A DNA stretch of 64,000 nucleotides, taken from contig NZ_WTYV01000006.1 of NCBI RefSeq assembly GCF_009827655.1, positions 186,001-250,000 on the forward strand, read 5' to 3'. The stretch comes from Alteraurantiacibacter buctensis. Lineage in GTDB: Bacteria; Pseudomonadota; Alphaproteobacteria; Sphingomonadales; Sphingomonadaceae. This document shows, one piece after another, positions 35,510 through 44,069 of this stretch. Below the pieces are notes generated by a model. The model saw only the letters and a program-made list of their open reading frames with translations, did no database searches and had not been told where the DNA came from. The first letter of the stretch is position 1; each line of letters begins with the position of its first letter. The translations under genes were made by a program, and so were the position numbers.

Positions 35510-36244
35510 CTACCCCTTGCGGGTGGCAAACGGCGAGAAGTCGGTGTGGGTGTCGAAAACCTCGACACCCTCCCGCCGCTTCAGGAAGCCGACCACTTGG
35601 TAGGTGACCGGCGTCAGCAGCACTTCCCAGGCGGTCTTGATCAGCCATTGCGAGACGACCACCTGCCACAACTGCTCCGGCGGCCAGCCCGCCAGGCCAT
35701 AGAAGGCCAGCGGATAGAAGATCAGGCTGTCCAGCCCCTGGCCGACCACGGTGGAGCCGATCGTGCGCATCCACAGATGCCGCCCTTGCGTCCACACCTT
35801 CATCCGCGCCAGCACGAAGCTGTTGGCAAACTCCCCCGCCCAGAAGGCCACCATGCTGGCCAGCACGATGCGCCACGAATTGCCGAACACGAATTCGTAG
35901 GCTTCCTGCCCCGGCCAGCCTGCCGCCGGCGGCAAGGCCACCACCACGGCGGCCATGAAGGCCATGAACAGCAGGGCGGCAAACCCGGTCCAGATCACGC
36001 GGCGCGCGCGGGCATAACCATAGACCTCGGTCAGCACGTCTCCGATGATGTAGCTAACGGGAAAGAACAGCACCCCCGCGCCAAAGCTCCACTGGCTGCC
36101 ATCGGGCAGGGGGATATAGCTGGGCTTGCTGGCCCCGATGATGTTCGACAGCAGCAGGATGGCCACGAAGGCCGCCATCACCAGGTCGTAATAGCGAAAG
36201 CTGTGGCGCTGCGTGCCGTCGATGCGCTGGGGTGCCTGATCCAT
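35510..36244 (-). CDS. yhhQ: Queuosine-precursor transporter family protein (YhhQ/VUT)
   Basis: The 244-residue protein has six hydrophobic helices (first at about 20-38). The family blocks are seen: NIIGASKPSYIPLP, FPVSYIIGDVLTEVYGY and RTIGSTVVGQGLDSLIFYP. YhhQ imports pre-queuosine bases for tRNA modification. The start MDQAPQ at 36244 is chosen over an upstream ATG because the extension is not conserved-looking. Confidence 0.88.
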   Translation of the reverse strand: MDQAPQRIDGTQRHSFRYYDLVMAAFVAILLLSNIIGASKPSYIPLPDGSQWSFGAGVLFFPVSYIIGDVLTEVYGYARARRVIWTGFAALLFMAFMAAVVVALPPAAGWPGQEAYEFVFGNSWRIVLASMVAFWAGEFANSFVLARMKVWTQGRHLWMRTIGSTVVGQGLDSLIFYPLAFYGLAGWPPEQLWQVVVSQWLIKTAWEVLLTPVTYQVVGFLKRREGVEVFDTHTDFSPFATRKG

Positions 36245-36317
36245 GGCCCGGCAAGCTATCGCGATTTGCGCGAGGCGCAAACCCCGCTAAAGGGGCACCC
36301 TTGGTCACCACACCAGC

Positions 36318-36394
36318 GCGCCCGTAGTTCAACTGGATAGAGCACGAGCCTTCTAAGCTTGGAGTTGCAGGTTCGAGTCCTGCCGGGCGCGCCA
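36318..36394 (+). tRNA. tRNA-Arg (anticodon TCT)
   Basis: A 77-base cloverleaf has acceptor GCGCCCG/CGGGCGC, loop CTTCTAA with anticodon TCT at 36352-36354, T-arm CAGGTTCGAGTCCTG and encoded CCA. It reads AGA codons. TTTTGT follows and may end transcription. Confidence 0.97.
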
Positions 36395-36411
36395 TTTTGT
36401 ATTGCGAAGGG

Positions 36412-36630
36412 CCATCCGGGCCTGCGATCCTCCGGTGCTATCCGCTCCACTGCGTTACGCGGCACCTGCGGGCGCGCGGTTGCGCTTGCGGGCCGGCGGC
36501 CCGTTCCAGCTTTTGCAATTGACCGCTGGTCCGGTTCGCGACCAGCGAGCCGCAAGGTCGAACGACCGCCCGGCAGGTGCCCCGGAGCGAAGTGAAGGGA
36601 ACGGCAGCGGAGGATCGCAGGCCCGGATGG
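36412..36630. repeat. Long intergenic palindromic element (copy A)
   Basis: A perfect 23-bp inverted repeat (36412-36434 against 36608-36630) encloses further pairs: GGCACCTGC/GCAGGTGCC (36461/36573), CGGGCC-GGC-GGCCCG (36489-36503) and CGCTGGTC/GACCAGCG (36524/36540). The whole could fold into one branched hairpin. A related core occurs at 37573-37616, 40 of 44 bases alike. No gene is seen inside. Confidence 0.85.
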
Positions 36631-36730
36631 GCCTGTGAAACACCAAAGAGTCGGGATAATTTACACCCCCGCCCCCCGTTAACTTTTCGCGAACCATCGT
36701 CTTCCGCAGGAAACTGCGTTTGCGCAAAAC

Positions 36731-36830
36731 TGGCACGGGCCATGCAATGTTATTTGCGTTCAAGGTTCTTCGAACGAGGCGGGGTCTACCCCTGATCCCC
36801 AAAGTCTCCGGACCCCGCCTCCCCGAAGCC
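36731..36830 (+). promoter_or_regulatory. Sigma54-like promoter and hairpin, possible small RNA
   Basis: TGGCACGGGCCATGCA at 36731-36746 has GG-N10-GC spacing and the same CAAAACTGGCACG lead as the two psp promoters. Downstream only a 16-codon frame is present. Instead there is a GTTC-TTC-GAAC mini-hairpin (about 36763-36774) and a GAGGCGGGGTC / GACCCCGCCTC stem (about 36776-36822). No TTGG-N9-CCAA site is visible upstream, so PspF control is less certain. The stem may otherwise be a terminator for the convergent gene, though it lacks a T-run. Confidence 0.45.
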
Positions 36831-36858
36831 TTCTCCCCCCTGAAAATCCGGCTTCAGT

Positions 36859-37488
36859 TCAGCGGCGCGCGGCCCAGGGTTCATCCGTGCGGGTGACGGT
36901 CAGCGCGCCATCGTAGGGCTGGCAGAGTTGGTAGGCGGGCGCGGGATCGGGTCCCAGATAGGTTGCCCAGTCCTGCGGCTTCAGGATCACCGGCATCCGT
37001 TCGTGGAGGCCCCGGGTGGCAACGCAGGCTTCGGTCATCACCATCGAATAGGCGTGGCCCCACTCGGCCGTGGGCCGCCACAGCCCGGCAATGGCCATCA
37101 GCGGCTGGTCGGGCCAGGAACCCCCGGGAAGGCTGACCCAGGTGCGCGTCTTGCCGCCCTTGGGCCCTTCGGCTTCGGCAAAGCCGCTGACCGGGATCAG
37201 GCAGCGCCGGTCGCGGAAGCTGGCCATCCAGAAGGGGCCGCGCAGCTTGTCCGTCCGCGCATTGTTGACGGGCTTGGGCTTGAGCGGCTGGCCTTTCGCG
37301 CCGGTCAGCGCCAAGGGGAAGCCCCAGACCATCGATTGCAGCACGCCTTGCGCCAGGACGAGGCCGGGATAGCCGGGATAGACCTCCGCCGCCACGTTGC
37401 CGGGGGCCACGCGCAGGTCGCCGAGGATGGTGCCGAAGAAGGCGGCCACTTCGTCAGCGGGTTTCTGCAGGCGGTAGAGGTTGCACAT
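36859..37488 (-). CDS. SOS response-associated peptidase (SRAP, YedK/HMCES-type)
   Basis: The 209-residue protein has the catalytic Cys at position 2 (MCNLYRLQ), the NARTDK block (DNA-binding Arg, near 77), FRDRRCLIPVSGFAEAEG, and LHERMPVIL with the conserved His near 163. SRAP proteins form a covalent bond with abasic sites in single-stranded DNA through Cys2. The usual Y-E-W is F-A-E-A-E here, as in several alphaproteobacterial members. Confidence 0.92.
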   Translation of the reverse strand: MCNLYRLQKPADEVAAFFGTILGDLRVAPGNVAAEVYPGYPGLVLAQGVLQSMVWGFPLALTGAKGQPLKPKPVNNARTDKLRGPFWMASFRDRRCLIPVSGFAEAEGPKGGKTRTWVSLPGGSWPDQPLMAIAGLWRPTAEWGHAYSMVMTEACVATRGLHERMPVILKPQDWATYLGPDPAPAYQLCQPYDGALTVTRTDEPWAARR

Positions 37489-37572
37489 TTCCTGTTGATA
37501 GCCTCAAGCGCTGGCGCGGGCTATCCGGCCTGCTTGGCTATCCTCGCTCGCGGCCAGCAAGCTGGCCTACGC

Positions 37573-37720
37573 TGCGGGCGCGCGTTCGCGCTTGCGGGCC
37601 TGCGGCCCGGTCCAGCGCTTGCTGAAAAATGTGGGAACGGGCTTGCGACAAGCGGCCCACAAGGGCGACTGCCCGCCCACAGGTGCCGCGCAGCGAAGCG
37701 GAGCGGAGCGGAGCGGAGCG
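37573..37720. repeat. Intergenic GC-rich repeat (copy B) with GCGGA tandem
   Basis: Bases 37573-37616 share 40 of 44 positions with copy A (36467-36510), and a weaker match follows at CCCACAGGTGCC and CAGCGAAG. At 37696-37720 a five-base unit GCGGA is repeated four to five times. The 23-bp outer arms of copy A are not kept. The 272-base gap 37489-37760 holds no gene. Confidence 0.7.
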
Positions 37721-37760
37721 AACAGCACCGATGACGGAGGGCGCGGATGCGCCCTCGCAA

Positions 37761-38090
37761 TCAGGAAGCCTTGGCCACCTGCTTCTCGGCCAGCAGGGCC
37801 TGCAGTTCGCCAGCCTCGTACATCTCCATCATGATGTCGCTGCCGCCGATGAATTCGCCCTTCACGTAGAGCTGGGGGATGGTCGGCCAGTCGGAGAAGG
37901 CCTTGATGCCCTGGCGCACTTCCATGTCCTGCAGCACGTCCACGCTGTCGAACGCCACGCCGCAATGGTCGAGGATGGCGACGGCCCGGTTGGAGAAGCC
38001 GCACTGGGGGAAGAGCGGGGTGCCCTTCATGAACAGCACCACGTCGGCACCGTTGACGATGTTGGACAGGCGTTCGTTGACGTCAGACAT
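37761..38090 (-). CDS. grxD: Monothiol glutaredoxin, Grx4 family
   Basis: The 109-residue protein has the CGFS active site (TPLFPQCGFSNRAV), the WPTIPQLYV cis-Pro loop and the FIGGSDIMMEMYEAG glutathione-binding end. It carries a [2Fe-2S] cluster between two subunits or with BolA, for Fe-S delivery. BolA is encoded 36 bases upstream in the same direction. The start is ATG 38090 (MSDVNERLS). Confidence 0.95.
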   Translation of the reverse strand: MSDVNERLSNIVNGADVVLFMKGTPLFPQCGFSNRAVAILDHCGVAFDSVDVLQDMEVRQGIKAFSDWPTIPQLYVKGEFIGGSDIMMEMYEAGELQALLAEKQVAKAS

Positions 38091-38126
38091 GGGTGTGATC
38101 CGCAAATTGCATGAAGGTATGCGCAG

Positions 38127-38360
38127 TCAGTTGGGAACGGCAGTGGTCAGTTGCAAGGCATGGAGCACGCCGCCCATGCGCCCGCCCAGCGCCTCGTAGA
38201 CCATCTTGTGCTGTGCCACGCGTGGGCGCCCGGCAAAGGCAGCGCTGACCACGTGGGCGCGCCAGTGATCGTCGTCATCGCCAAAGCGCGACAGCTCCAC
38301 CACGGCATCGGGCAGGGCGGCCTTGATCAGCGCCTCGATTTCCTCGCCCGGCATCGGCAT
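38127..38360 (-). CDS. bolA: BolA-family protein
   Basis: The 77-residue protein has the BolA fold: IEALIKAALPDAVVELSRFG, a DDDHWRAHVVSAAF strand, then RVAQHKMVYEALGGRMG with the conserved His. The C-terminal strand ends LHALQLTTAVPN. It probably binds the neighbouring glutaredoxin. The DDDH insertion is in the place of the cluster-ligand loop. Confidence 0.92.
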   Translation of the reverse strand: MPMPGEEIEALIKAALPDAVVELSRFGDDDDHWRAHVVSAAFAGRPRVAQHKMVYEALGGRMGGVLHALQLTTAVPN

Positions 38361-38364
38361 CGGA

Positions 38365-38688
38365 TCAGGACTCGCCCATCAACTGGCGGCGCGCTTCCAC
38401 GGCCTTTTCTTCCAGCACGGCGCGCACGCTGGCCTCGTCACTGTCGACGCCGGCGGCGGTCAGGTCGCCCAGCACCTTGCGGATCACGTCCTCGTCGCCC
38501 GCTTCCTCGAAGTCGGACTGGACCACGGCCGTGCGATAGCTGGCGGTTTCCTCGGGCGTCAGGCCCATCTTGGCGGCAGCCCATTCGCCCAGCAGGCGGT
38601 TGCGGCGGGCGGCCACGCGGAAGGCGGTATCGCTGTCCATGGCGAATTTGGCTTCTTCGGCACGTTCGCGATCGTTGAAAGTGGTCAT
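38365..38688 (-). CDS. DUF1476 protein (F1-ATPase inhibitor zeta type)
   Basis: The 107-residue protein starts MTTFNDRERAEEAKFAMD and is a four-helix bundle by pattern (FRVAARRNRLLGEWAAAKMG, VIRKVLGDLTAAG). DUF1476 is the zeta subunit family that blocks ATP hydrolysis by F1 in alphaproteobacteria; the first residues are the inhibitory part. It lies between leuD and bolA, which is a frequent alphaproteobacterial order. Confidence 0.9.
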   Translation of the reverse strand: MTTFNDRERAEEAKFAMDSDTAFRVAARRNRLLGEWAAAKMGLTPEETASYRTAVVQSDFEEAGDEDVIRKVLGDLTAAGVDSDEASVRAVLEEKAVEARRQLMGES

Positions 38689-38698
38689 TGTAGTCCCT

Positions 38699-39304
38699 CT
38701 ATGCGGCGGCGAGGCTGGTGCCCTTGGCGAGCCAGGGTTCCCCGGCTTGCTGGCGGGCTTCATAGGCCTCGATGGCGGAATTGCTCTGCAACGTCAGGCC
38801 GACCTCGTCCAGCCCTTCGCTGAGACAGTGCTTGCGGAACGGGTCGATCTCGAAGGTCCAGCGGTCCTGGAACGGGGTGGTGACGGTCTGCGTCTCCAGG
38901 TCGATGGTGATGGGATCGGTCTCCACCACTTCCATCAGCCGGTCGATCGCCTCCTGCGGCAGGGCCACGGTGAGGATGCCGTTCTTGAAGGCATTGCCGC
39001 TGAAGATGTCGGAAAAGCTGGGGGCGATCACCGCCTTCACGCCCATGTCCAGCAGGGCCCATGCGGCGTGCTCGCGGCTGGAGCCGCAACCGAAGTTGTC
39101 CCCCGCCACGATGATCGGCGCGCCCTTGTGGCGCGGGTCATCGAACACGTTGGCGGGATCCTTTCGCAGGGCCTCGAAAGCGCCGCAGCCCAGGCCATTG
39201 CGGGTGACCGTCTTCAGGTAGTGCGCGGGGATGATGATGTCAGTGTCGACGTTCTTCATGCCGAACGGATAGGCGCGGCCTTCCACCTTGGTGACGGGTT
39301 CCAT
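38699..39304 (-). CDS. leuD: 3-isopropylmalate dehydratase small subunit
   Basis: The 201-residue subunit joins LeuC to isomerise isopropylmalate in leucine synthesis. [38 protein letters not shown] and [15 protein letters not shown] are the family blocks. Its ATG directly overlaps the stop of the 52-residue gene by one base. The end of the protein is normal. Confidence 0.97.
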   Translation of the reverse strand: MEPVTKVEGRAYPFGMKNVDTDIIIPAHYLKTVTRNGLGCGAFEALRKDPANVFDDPRHKGAPIIVAGDNFGCGSSREHAAWALLDMGVKAVIAPSFSDIFSGNAFKNGILTVALPQEAIDRLMEVVETDPITIDLETQTVTTPFQDRWTFEIDPFRKHCLSEGLDEVGLTLQSNSAIEAYEARQQAGEPWLAKGTSLAAA

Positions 39305-39462
39305 CAGTCGGTCTCCGGTGCTTCGCCCGAGGGGATCGGCGGGAGCTGCTGCGGCTCGGCCTTCTTCTTGCGCTTGCTGGCATAGAGCAGCGCCGCAGCC
39401 ACGGCGGCCGAGCCGATGGCGGCACCCGCAGCGTAGAGCATCTTCTTGTTGTCGTCGGTCAT
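39304..39462 (-). CDS. 52-aa single-helix membrane protein in leu cluster
   Basis: The peptide starts [20 protein letters not shown], has an Ala-rich membrane helix (about residues 8-27), a basic stop (SKRKKKAEP) and an acidic Pro-rich tail. Its stop overlaps the leuD ATG by one base, so the two are coupled. It lies between leuC/glycosylase and leuD. Function unknown. Confidence 0.65.
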   Translation of the reverse strand: MTDDNKKMLYAAGAAIGSAAVAAALLYASKRKKKAEPQQLPPIPSGEAPETD

Positions 39463-39505
39463 CACTTTCCAATGGGGTTGAGGGCGCGGGCTGGCAAGAT
39501 GCCGT

Positions 39506-40003
39506 TTACAGGAATCTGCGCAATTCCAGCCAGCGGCTGCGCTTTTCCGCGAATGGCATGGCGGCGTGGGCGGGGCTGGAACTGGGCAGGGCGATCACCG
39601 GCAGGCCGGAGGTGGCCAGTGGGCGCGTGGCGATGCGGTGCGATGCCTGGCCGTTGCAGGCGACGGCGTTCAGGTGTGGCAGCCGCGCGGCGAGGTCGGC
39701 CAAGGGGTTGGCTTCGACCGCGCGGATTGCGGCATCGAGGCTGCCCTTGCGGCTGGCACTGGCGACCGCGTCCCACAAGCCGACATGGCGGCGGGCGAGG
39801 GCGGTGAGGCGCTCCTGATAGGGCAGGGCGGGTAAATCCTCCCCCAGGACCTCGCCCATCAGCCGCCAGAAAAGGTTGCGCGGATGGGCATAATACTGCC
39901 GCGCCGCCAGCGATGCCTCACCCGGCAGGCTGCCGAGGATCAACAGGCGGGCGTGCGGCGTGATGTGGGGCGGGAAGCTGGATTTGCGCTCAGCCAAGCT
40001 CAC
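39506..40003 (-). CDS. DNA-deoxyinosine glycosylase (UDG superfamily family 6)
   Basis: The 165-residue base-excision enzyme removes hypoxanthine from DNA. Key blocks of the HDG type are [50 protein letters not shown] and [14 protein letters not shown]. The GSLPG loop and the SPAHA loop match motifs A and B of the uracil-DNA glycosylase superfamily. Its start overlaps the end of leuC by 14 bases. Confidence 0.88.
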   Translation of the reverse strand: MSLAERKSSFPPHITPHARLLILGSLPGEASLAARQYYAHPRNLFWRLMGEVLGEDLPALPYQERLTALARRHVGLWDAVASASRKGSLDAAIRAVEANPLADLAARLPHLNAVACNGQASHRIATRPLATSGLPVIALPSSSPAHAAMPFAEKRSRWLELRRFL

Positions 40004-41420
40004 GCACGTCGGTCAGCTTGCCGGTCACCGCCGCCGCTGCCGCCATTGCGGGCGAGACGAGGTGGGTGCGCGCACCCGGCCCCTGGCGGCCCACGAAGTT
40101 GCGGTTGCTGGTGGAGGCGCTGCGTTCGCCTGCAGGCACCTTGTCCGGGTTCATGCCCAGGCAGGCCGAACAGCCGGGTTCGCGCCATTCCAGGCCTGCT
40201 TCGGTGAAGACCTTGTCCAGCCCCTCGGCCTCGGCCTGCAGTTTGACCAGGCCCGAGCCGGGAACGACGATGCCCCACTTGATGTTGGGGTGGACCTTGC
40301 GACCCTTCAGCACTTCAGCGGCGGCGCGCAGGTCCTCGATGCGGCTGTTGGTGCAGCTGCCGATGAACACGTTCTGCACTTCGACCTCGGCCATCTTCTG
40401 GCCGGGCTCCAGCCCCATGTAGTCCAGGCTGGCGCGAGCGGCGCGCTGCTTGGAGGGATCGGCGAAGCTGGCGGGATCGGGCACCACGCCGCCAATGGCC
40501 ACGGTGTCTTCCGGGCTGGTGCCCCAGGTCACGGTGGGTTCCACGTCGGCCGCGTTGATCACCACGGTCTTGTCGAAGGTCGCGCCCGGATCGGTATGCA
40601 GTGTGCGCCAATAGGCCACGGCTGCATCCCATTCGGCCCCCTTTGGCGCATAGGGGCGACCCTTCAGGTAGGCGAAGGTGGTATCGTCCGGCGCGATCAG
40701 GCCGGCGCGGGCACCGCCCTCGATGCTCATGTTGCAGACCGTCAGGCGGCCCTCCACGCTCATTTCCTCGAACACCTTGCCGCGATATTCGATCACGTGG
40801 CCGGTGCCCCCGGCGGTGCCGATGGTGCCGATGATGTGCAGGATCAGGTCCTTGGAGGATACGCCGGGGGGCAGGCTGCCCTCCACGCGCACTTCCATGG
40901 TCTTGCTCTGGCGCAGTTGCAGCGTCTGCGTGGCCAGCACGTGTTCCACCTCGCTGGTGCCGATGCCGAAGGCCAGCGCGCCAACGCCGCCGTGGCAGGC
41001 GGTGTGGCTGTCACCGCAGACGATGGTGGCACCGGGCAACGAGAAGCCCTGTTCCGGCCCGACCACGTGGACGATGCCCTGCTGCGCGGCGGTGGCGCCG
41101 AAATAGGTGATGCCGAATTCGGGCGCATTGCGCTCAAGCGCTTCAAGCTGCCCGGCGCTCTCCAGGTCGGCGATCGGCACGCGCTTGCCCGCCGCATCCA
41201 CGCGCGCGGTGGTGGGCAGGTTGTGATCGGGCACGGCCAGCGTCAGTTCCGGTCGGCGCACCTTGCGGCCGTTGAGGCGCAATGCCTCGAACGCCTGCGG
41301 GCTGGTGACTTCGTGAACCAGGTGGCGATCGATGAAGATCAGGCAGGTGCCATCGGGCCGCTGCTCGATCACGTGGCTGTCCCAGATCTTCTCGTAGAGG
41401 GTGCGCGGTTTGCTTGCCAT
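39990..41420 (-). CDS. leuC: 3-isopropylmalate dehydratase large subunit
   Basis: The 476-residue subunit binds a [4Fe-4S] cluster: [12 protein letters not shown] and [12 protein letters not shown] provide the three Cys ligands. [20 protein letters not shown] and [20 protein letters not shown] are the early aconitase-family blocks. The start [13 protein letters not shown] at 41420 is chosen over an upstream ATG. With leuD it forms the isomerase, with a glycosylase and a membrane peptide between them. Confidence 0.97.
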   Translation of the reverse strand: MASKPRTLYEKIWDSHVIEQRPDGTCLIFIDRHLVHEVTSPQAFEALRLNGRKVRRPELTLAVPDHNLPTTARVDAAGKRVPIADLESAGQLEALERNAPEFGITYFGATAAQQGIVHVVGPEQGFSLPGATIVCGDSHTACHGGVGALAFGIGTSEVEHVLATQTLQLRQSKTMEVRVEGSLPPGVSSKDLILHIIGTIGTAGGTGHVIEYRGKVFEEMSVEGRLTVCNMSIEGGARAGLIAPDDTTFAYLKGRPYAPKGAEWDAAVAYWRTLHTDPGATFDKTVVINAADVEPTVTWGTSPEDTVAIGGVVPDPASFADPSKQRAARASLDYMGLEPGQKMAEVEVQNVFIGSCTNSRIEDLRAAAEVLKGRKVHPNIKWGIVVPGSGLVKLQAEAEGLDKVFTEAGLEWREPGCSACLGMNPDKVPAGERSASTSNRNFVGRQGPGARTHLVSPAMAAAAAVTGKLTDVRELG

Positions 41421-41534
41421 AATGCAGCGGCATCTGCGCCGATTTGCCCCTGCTTTCAAGCGCGCGGGCGCAAAGTTTTGCTTGGGGCCCCGAAAAGGCT
41501 TGGAAGCAGGTGCAGCAATCGCTAACTTACACCC

Positions 41535-41972
41535 ATGTCAGCTAACACCCATGCGATTCCCATTGCCATTACCCCGGACGATATCGACTTCATGGGGCAC
41601 GTGAACAATGCCCGCTACCTGAACTGGGTGCAGGATGTGGTGCTGGCCCACTGGCAGCACGTGGCCCCGCCGGACCAGGTGGCCGCCCACCTGTGGGTGG
41701 CGCTGAAGCACGAGATTACCTATCGCCGCCCGGCTTTCCTGAAGGACCAGGTGATCGCCCGCACCGTGCTGGAAAAGATCGCCGGGGCGCGGGCGTTCTA
41801 CAACACCGTGATCGAGCGCGGGGGCGAAGTGCTGGCCGAGGTGCAGTCCATGTGGTGCTGCGTGGACAGCCAGACGCTGCGTCCGGCGCGCATCAACCGC
41901 GAGATTGCCGAGGCGCATTTCGGCCTGCCCCAGAACGCGGCCAGCAAGCAGGAACGGCCTACCGCCGATTGA
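41535..41972 (+). CDS. Acyl-CoA thioesterase (4HBT/YbgC-like)
   Basis: The 145-residue hotdog protein has the 4HBT pattern [20 protein letters not shown], with Asp and the HVNN active region, then [19 protein letters not shown]. It hydrolyses a thioester in the cytoplasm; substrate not determinable. crtZ starts 40 bases downstream on the same strand. Confidence 0.88.
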   Translation: MSANTHAIPIAITPDDIDFMGHVNNARYLNWVQDVVLAHWQHVAPPDQVAAHLWVALKHEITYRRPAFLKDQVIARTVLEKIAGARAFYNTVIERGGEVLAEVQSMWCCVDSQTLRPARINREIAEAHFGLPQNAASKQERPTAD

Positions 41973-42012
41973 CCGCTTTGCGCTTGCCGGCCGAGAGGTT
42001 TATAGCGCCGCC

Positions 42013-42534
42013 ATGCCTGATACCGTTCTTGCCGTTTTGATCGTGCTGGCCAGCGCCCTGGCGATGGAGTTCGTTGCCTGGTCCAGCCACAAGTACATCA
42101 TGCACGGTTGGGGCTGGGGCTGGCACCGCGACCATCATGAGCCGCATGACAACACGTTCGAGAAAAACGACCTGTATGGCGTGGTCGGTGCCGTCATGAG
42201 CATCAGCATGTTCGCCGTTGGCAGCCCGCTGGTGCTGGGCGCCGATGCCTGGTGGCCGGGCACATGGATCGGCCTTGGCATCCTGGTCTATGGCCTGATC
42301 TACACCTTCATCCATGACGGGCTGGTGCACCAGCGCTATTTCAAATGGGTGCCCAAGCGCGGTTATGCCAAGCGGCTGGTGCAGGCGCACAAGCTCCACC
42401 ATGCGACCATCGGCAAGGAAGGCGGGGTCAGCTTCGGCTTCGTCTTCGCGCGCGATCCGGCGGTGCTGAAGGCGGAACTGAAGCGCCAGCGCGAGGCAGG
42501 GATTGCCGTGGTGCGCGACGCGGTCGGGGCCTAG
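42013..42534 (+). CDS. crtZ: Beta-carotene hydroxylase CrtZ
   Basis: The 173-residue membrane di-iron enzyme adds 3- and 3'-hydroxyl groups to carotenoids. Four His motifs are present: HKYIMH, HRDHHEPH, HDGLVHQRY and HKLHHA. Four membrane helices occur at about 5-22, 54-72, 82-102 and 95-110. The start is ATG 42013. Other carotenoid genes are not in the window. Its end overlaps the convergent flavoprotein gene by 4 bases. Confidence 0.95.
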   Translation: MPDTVLAVLIVLASALAMEFVAWSSHKYIMHGWGWGWHRDHHEPHDNTFEKNDLYGVVGAVMSISMFAVGSPLVLGADAWWPGTWIGLGILVYGLIYTFIHDGLVHQRYFKWVPKRGYAKRLVQAHKLHHATIGKEGGVSFGFVFARDPAVLKAELKRQREAGIAVVRDAVGA

Positions 42535-43721
42535 CCCCGCGCCGCTTCCGCGATCGCCCGCCCGGCCGCATGGCCGCTGGCCCAGGCCCACTGGAAGTTG
42601 TAGCCGCCCAGCCAGCCGGTCACATCAACCGCCTCGCCAATCGCGTAGAGGCCGGGCACATTGCTGGCCTCCATCGTCTTTGAAGAAAGCTCGGCAGTGC
42701 TGATGCCGCCTGCGGTGACTTCCGCCTTGGCGAAGCCCTCGCTGCCGTTGGGGTGGAAGGCCCAGCGGCCCAGCCGTTCCTGCGCGGCGCGCAGCGGCTT
42801 GTCGGGCAGGGTGCCCAGCATCCCGTCCACGCCCAGCCGGTCGGCCAGCACGTCGGCCAGCCGCTGGGGCAGGGCATCGCGCAGGGCCGATCGCAAGGTG
42901 GCGCGGGGGCTGGTGCGCTTTGCGTCGAGCAGCCAGTCGCGCGCCGCCTGCGGCAGGAAGTCGATCCACAGCGGCTCGCCACCGGTCCAGTAGGAACTGG
43001 CCTGCAGGATCGCCGGTCCGCTCAGCCCGCGATGGGTGAACAGCGCGGCTTCGGCAAAGCTGGCCTTGCCCGCCGTGGCGACGACCGGGGCGGAGACGCC
43101 GGACAGCTCGCGGAACAGCACCTCCTCGCCGCCCAGCGTCAGCGGGACGAGCGCAGGGCGCGGGTGGACCACCTTCAGGCCGAACTGGCGGGCCAGGTCA
43201 TAGGCGAAGCCGCTCGCCCCCAGCTTGGGGATGGAGGGGCCGCCGGTGGCGATCACCAGCTGGCGCGCTTCGTAAATCGTGCGGCTGGTGGTCACGGCAA
43301 AGCGGCCATCGGCATGGGCCACATCGCGGATGGCATCACCGCAGACCAGCTCGCCGCCGCCCTTCGCTAGTTCGGCCAGCAGCATATCCACGATCTGGCG
43401 GGCGGAGCCATCGCAGAACAGTTGCCCCAGCGTCTTTTCGTGCCAGGCGATACCGTGGGCGTTGACCAGGCCGATGAAGTCCTGCGCAGTGTAGCGGCTG
43501 AGCGCCGACTTGGCGAAGTGCCGGTTGGCCGAAAGGTAGCGATCGGGCGCGGTGTGCAGGTTGGTGAAATTGCACCGCCCGCCGCCGGAGATGAGGATTT
43601 TCTTCCCCGGCGCATCGGCATGGTCTAGCACCAGCACCCGCGCGCCATGCTGCGCGGCAACGCCGGCGCAGAACAGGCCCGCTGCGCCTGCACCAAGCAC
43701 GATGGCATCGAAGTCGCTCAT
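42531..43721 (-). CDS. HI0933/YhiN-family FAD-dependent oxidoreductase
   Basis: The 396-residue flavoprotein has the N-terminal dinucleotide fold (AIVLGAGAAGLFCAGVAA), the family loop LISGGGRCNFTNLH, LVIATGGPSIPKLGASG and a C-terminal FAD block ending GLYAIGEAVDVTGWLGGYNF. The reaction is not established for the family. It overlaps the DUF454 gene by 4 bases. Confidence 0.92.
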   Translation of the reverse strand: MSDFDAIVLGAGAAGLFCAGVAAQHGARVLVLDHADAPGKKILISGGGRCNFTNLHTAPDRYLSANRHFAKSALSRYTAQDFIGLVNAHGIAWHEKTLGQLFCDGSARQIVDMLLAELAKGGGELVCGDAIRDVAHADGRFAVTTSRTIYEARQLVIATGGPSIPKLGASGFAYDLARQFGLKVVHPRPALVPLTLGGEEVLFRELSGVSAPVVATAGKASFAEAALFTHRGLSGPAILQASSYWTGGEPLWIDFLPQAARDWLLDAKRTSPRATLRSALRDALPQRLADVLADRLGVDGMLGTLPDKPLRAAQERLGRWAFHPNGSEGFAKAEVTAGGISTAELSSKTMEASNVPGLYAIGEAVDVTGWLGGYNFQWAWASGHAAGRAIAEAARG

Positions 43722-44068
43722 TCTGCCCTGGTCCAGATCCAGCTCCCGGTAAGCGACACCACGCCCAGCGTCACCAGCCACCACGGCCAGCCGGCGGTGA
43801 GCGCGGTCAGCACCACGCCCGCGCCCATCGCGGTCAGGGCCGATACCTTCGCCCGGCGCGAGATCGCGCGGCGCTGCTGCCAGTCACGCAAGGGTGGCCC
43901 CCAGCGCGGGTGGGCCAGCAGGCGCGCCTCCCACGCGCGGTTGCCGCGGGCAAAGCAGAATACCGCCAGCAGCAGGAACGGCACCGTGGGCAGGATCGGC
44001 AGGGCCACGCCCAGCGCGGCCAGGCCCACGAACAGCAGGCCCGCCGCCGACCACAGCGGGCGCGCCAT
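43718..44068 (-). CDS. DUF454/YbaN-family membrane protein
   Basis: The 116-residue protein has three hydrophobic segments (about 5-33 with GVALPILPTVPFLLLAVFCFA, 78-92, 94-110) and the FARGNRAWEARLLAHPRWGP signature of DUF454. ATG 44068 leaves one base after the sufE stop. Function unknown. Confidence 0.88.
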   Translation of the reverse strand: MARPLWSAAGLLFVGLAALGVALPILPTVPFLLLAVFCFARGNRAWEARLLAHPRWGPPLRDWQQRRAISRRAKVSALTAMGAGVVLTALTAGWPWWLVTLGVVSLTGSWIWTRAE

Positions 44069-44069
44069 G

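Noticed and set aside
36395-36858. Protein-coding gene in the gap between tRNA-Arg and the SRAP gene
   Set aside because: Open frames there follow the palindromic repeat, have no ribosome-binding sites and show Arg/Pro/Gly-rich products typical of non-coding GC-rich DNA.
39960-41525. A 521-codon open frame on the plus strand opposite leuC
   Set aside because: Shadow of leuC; no start signal or domain.
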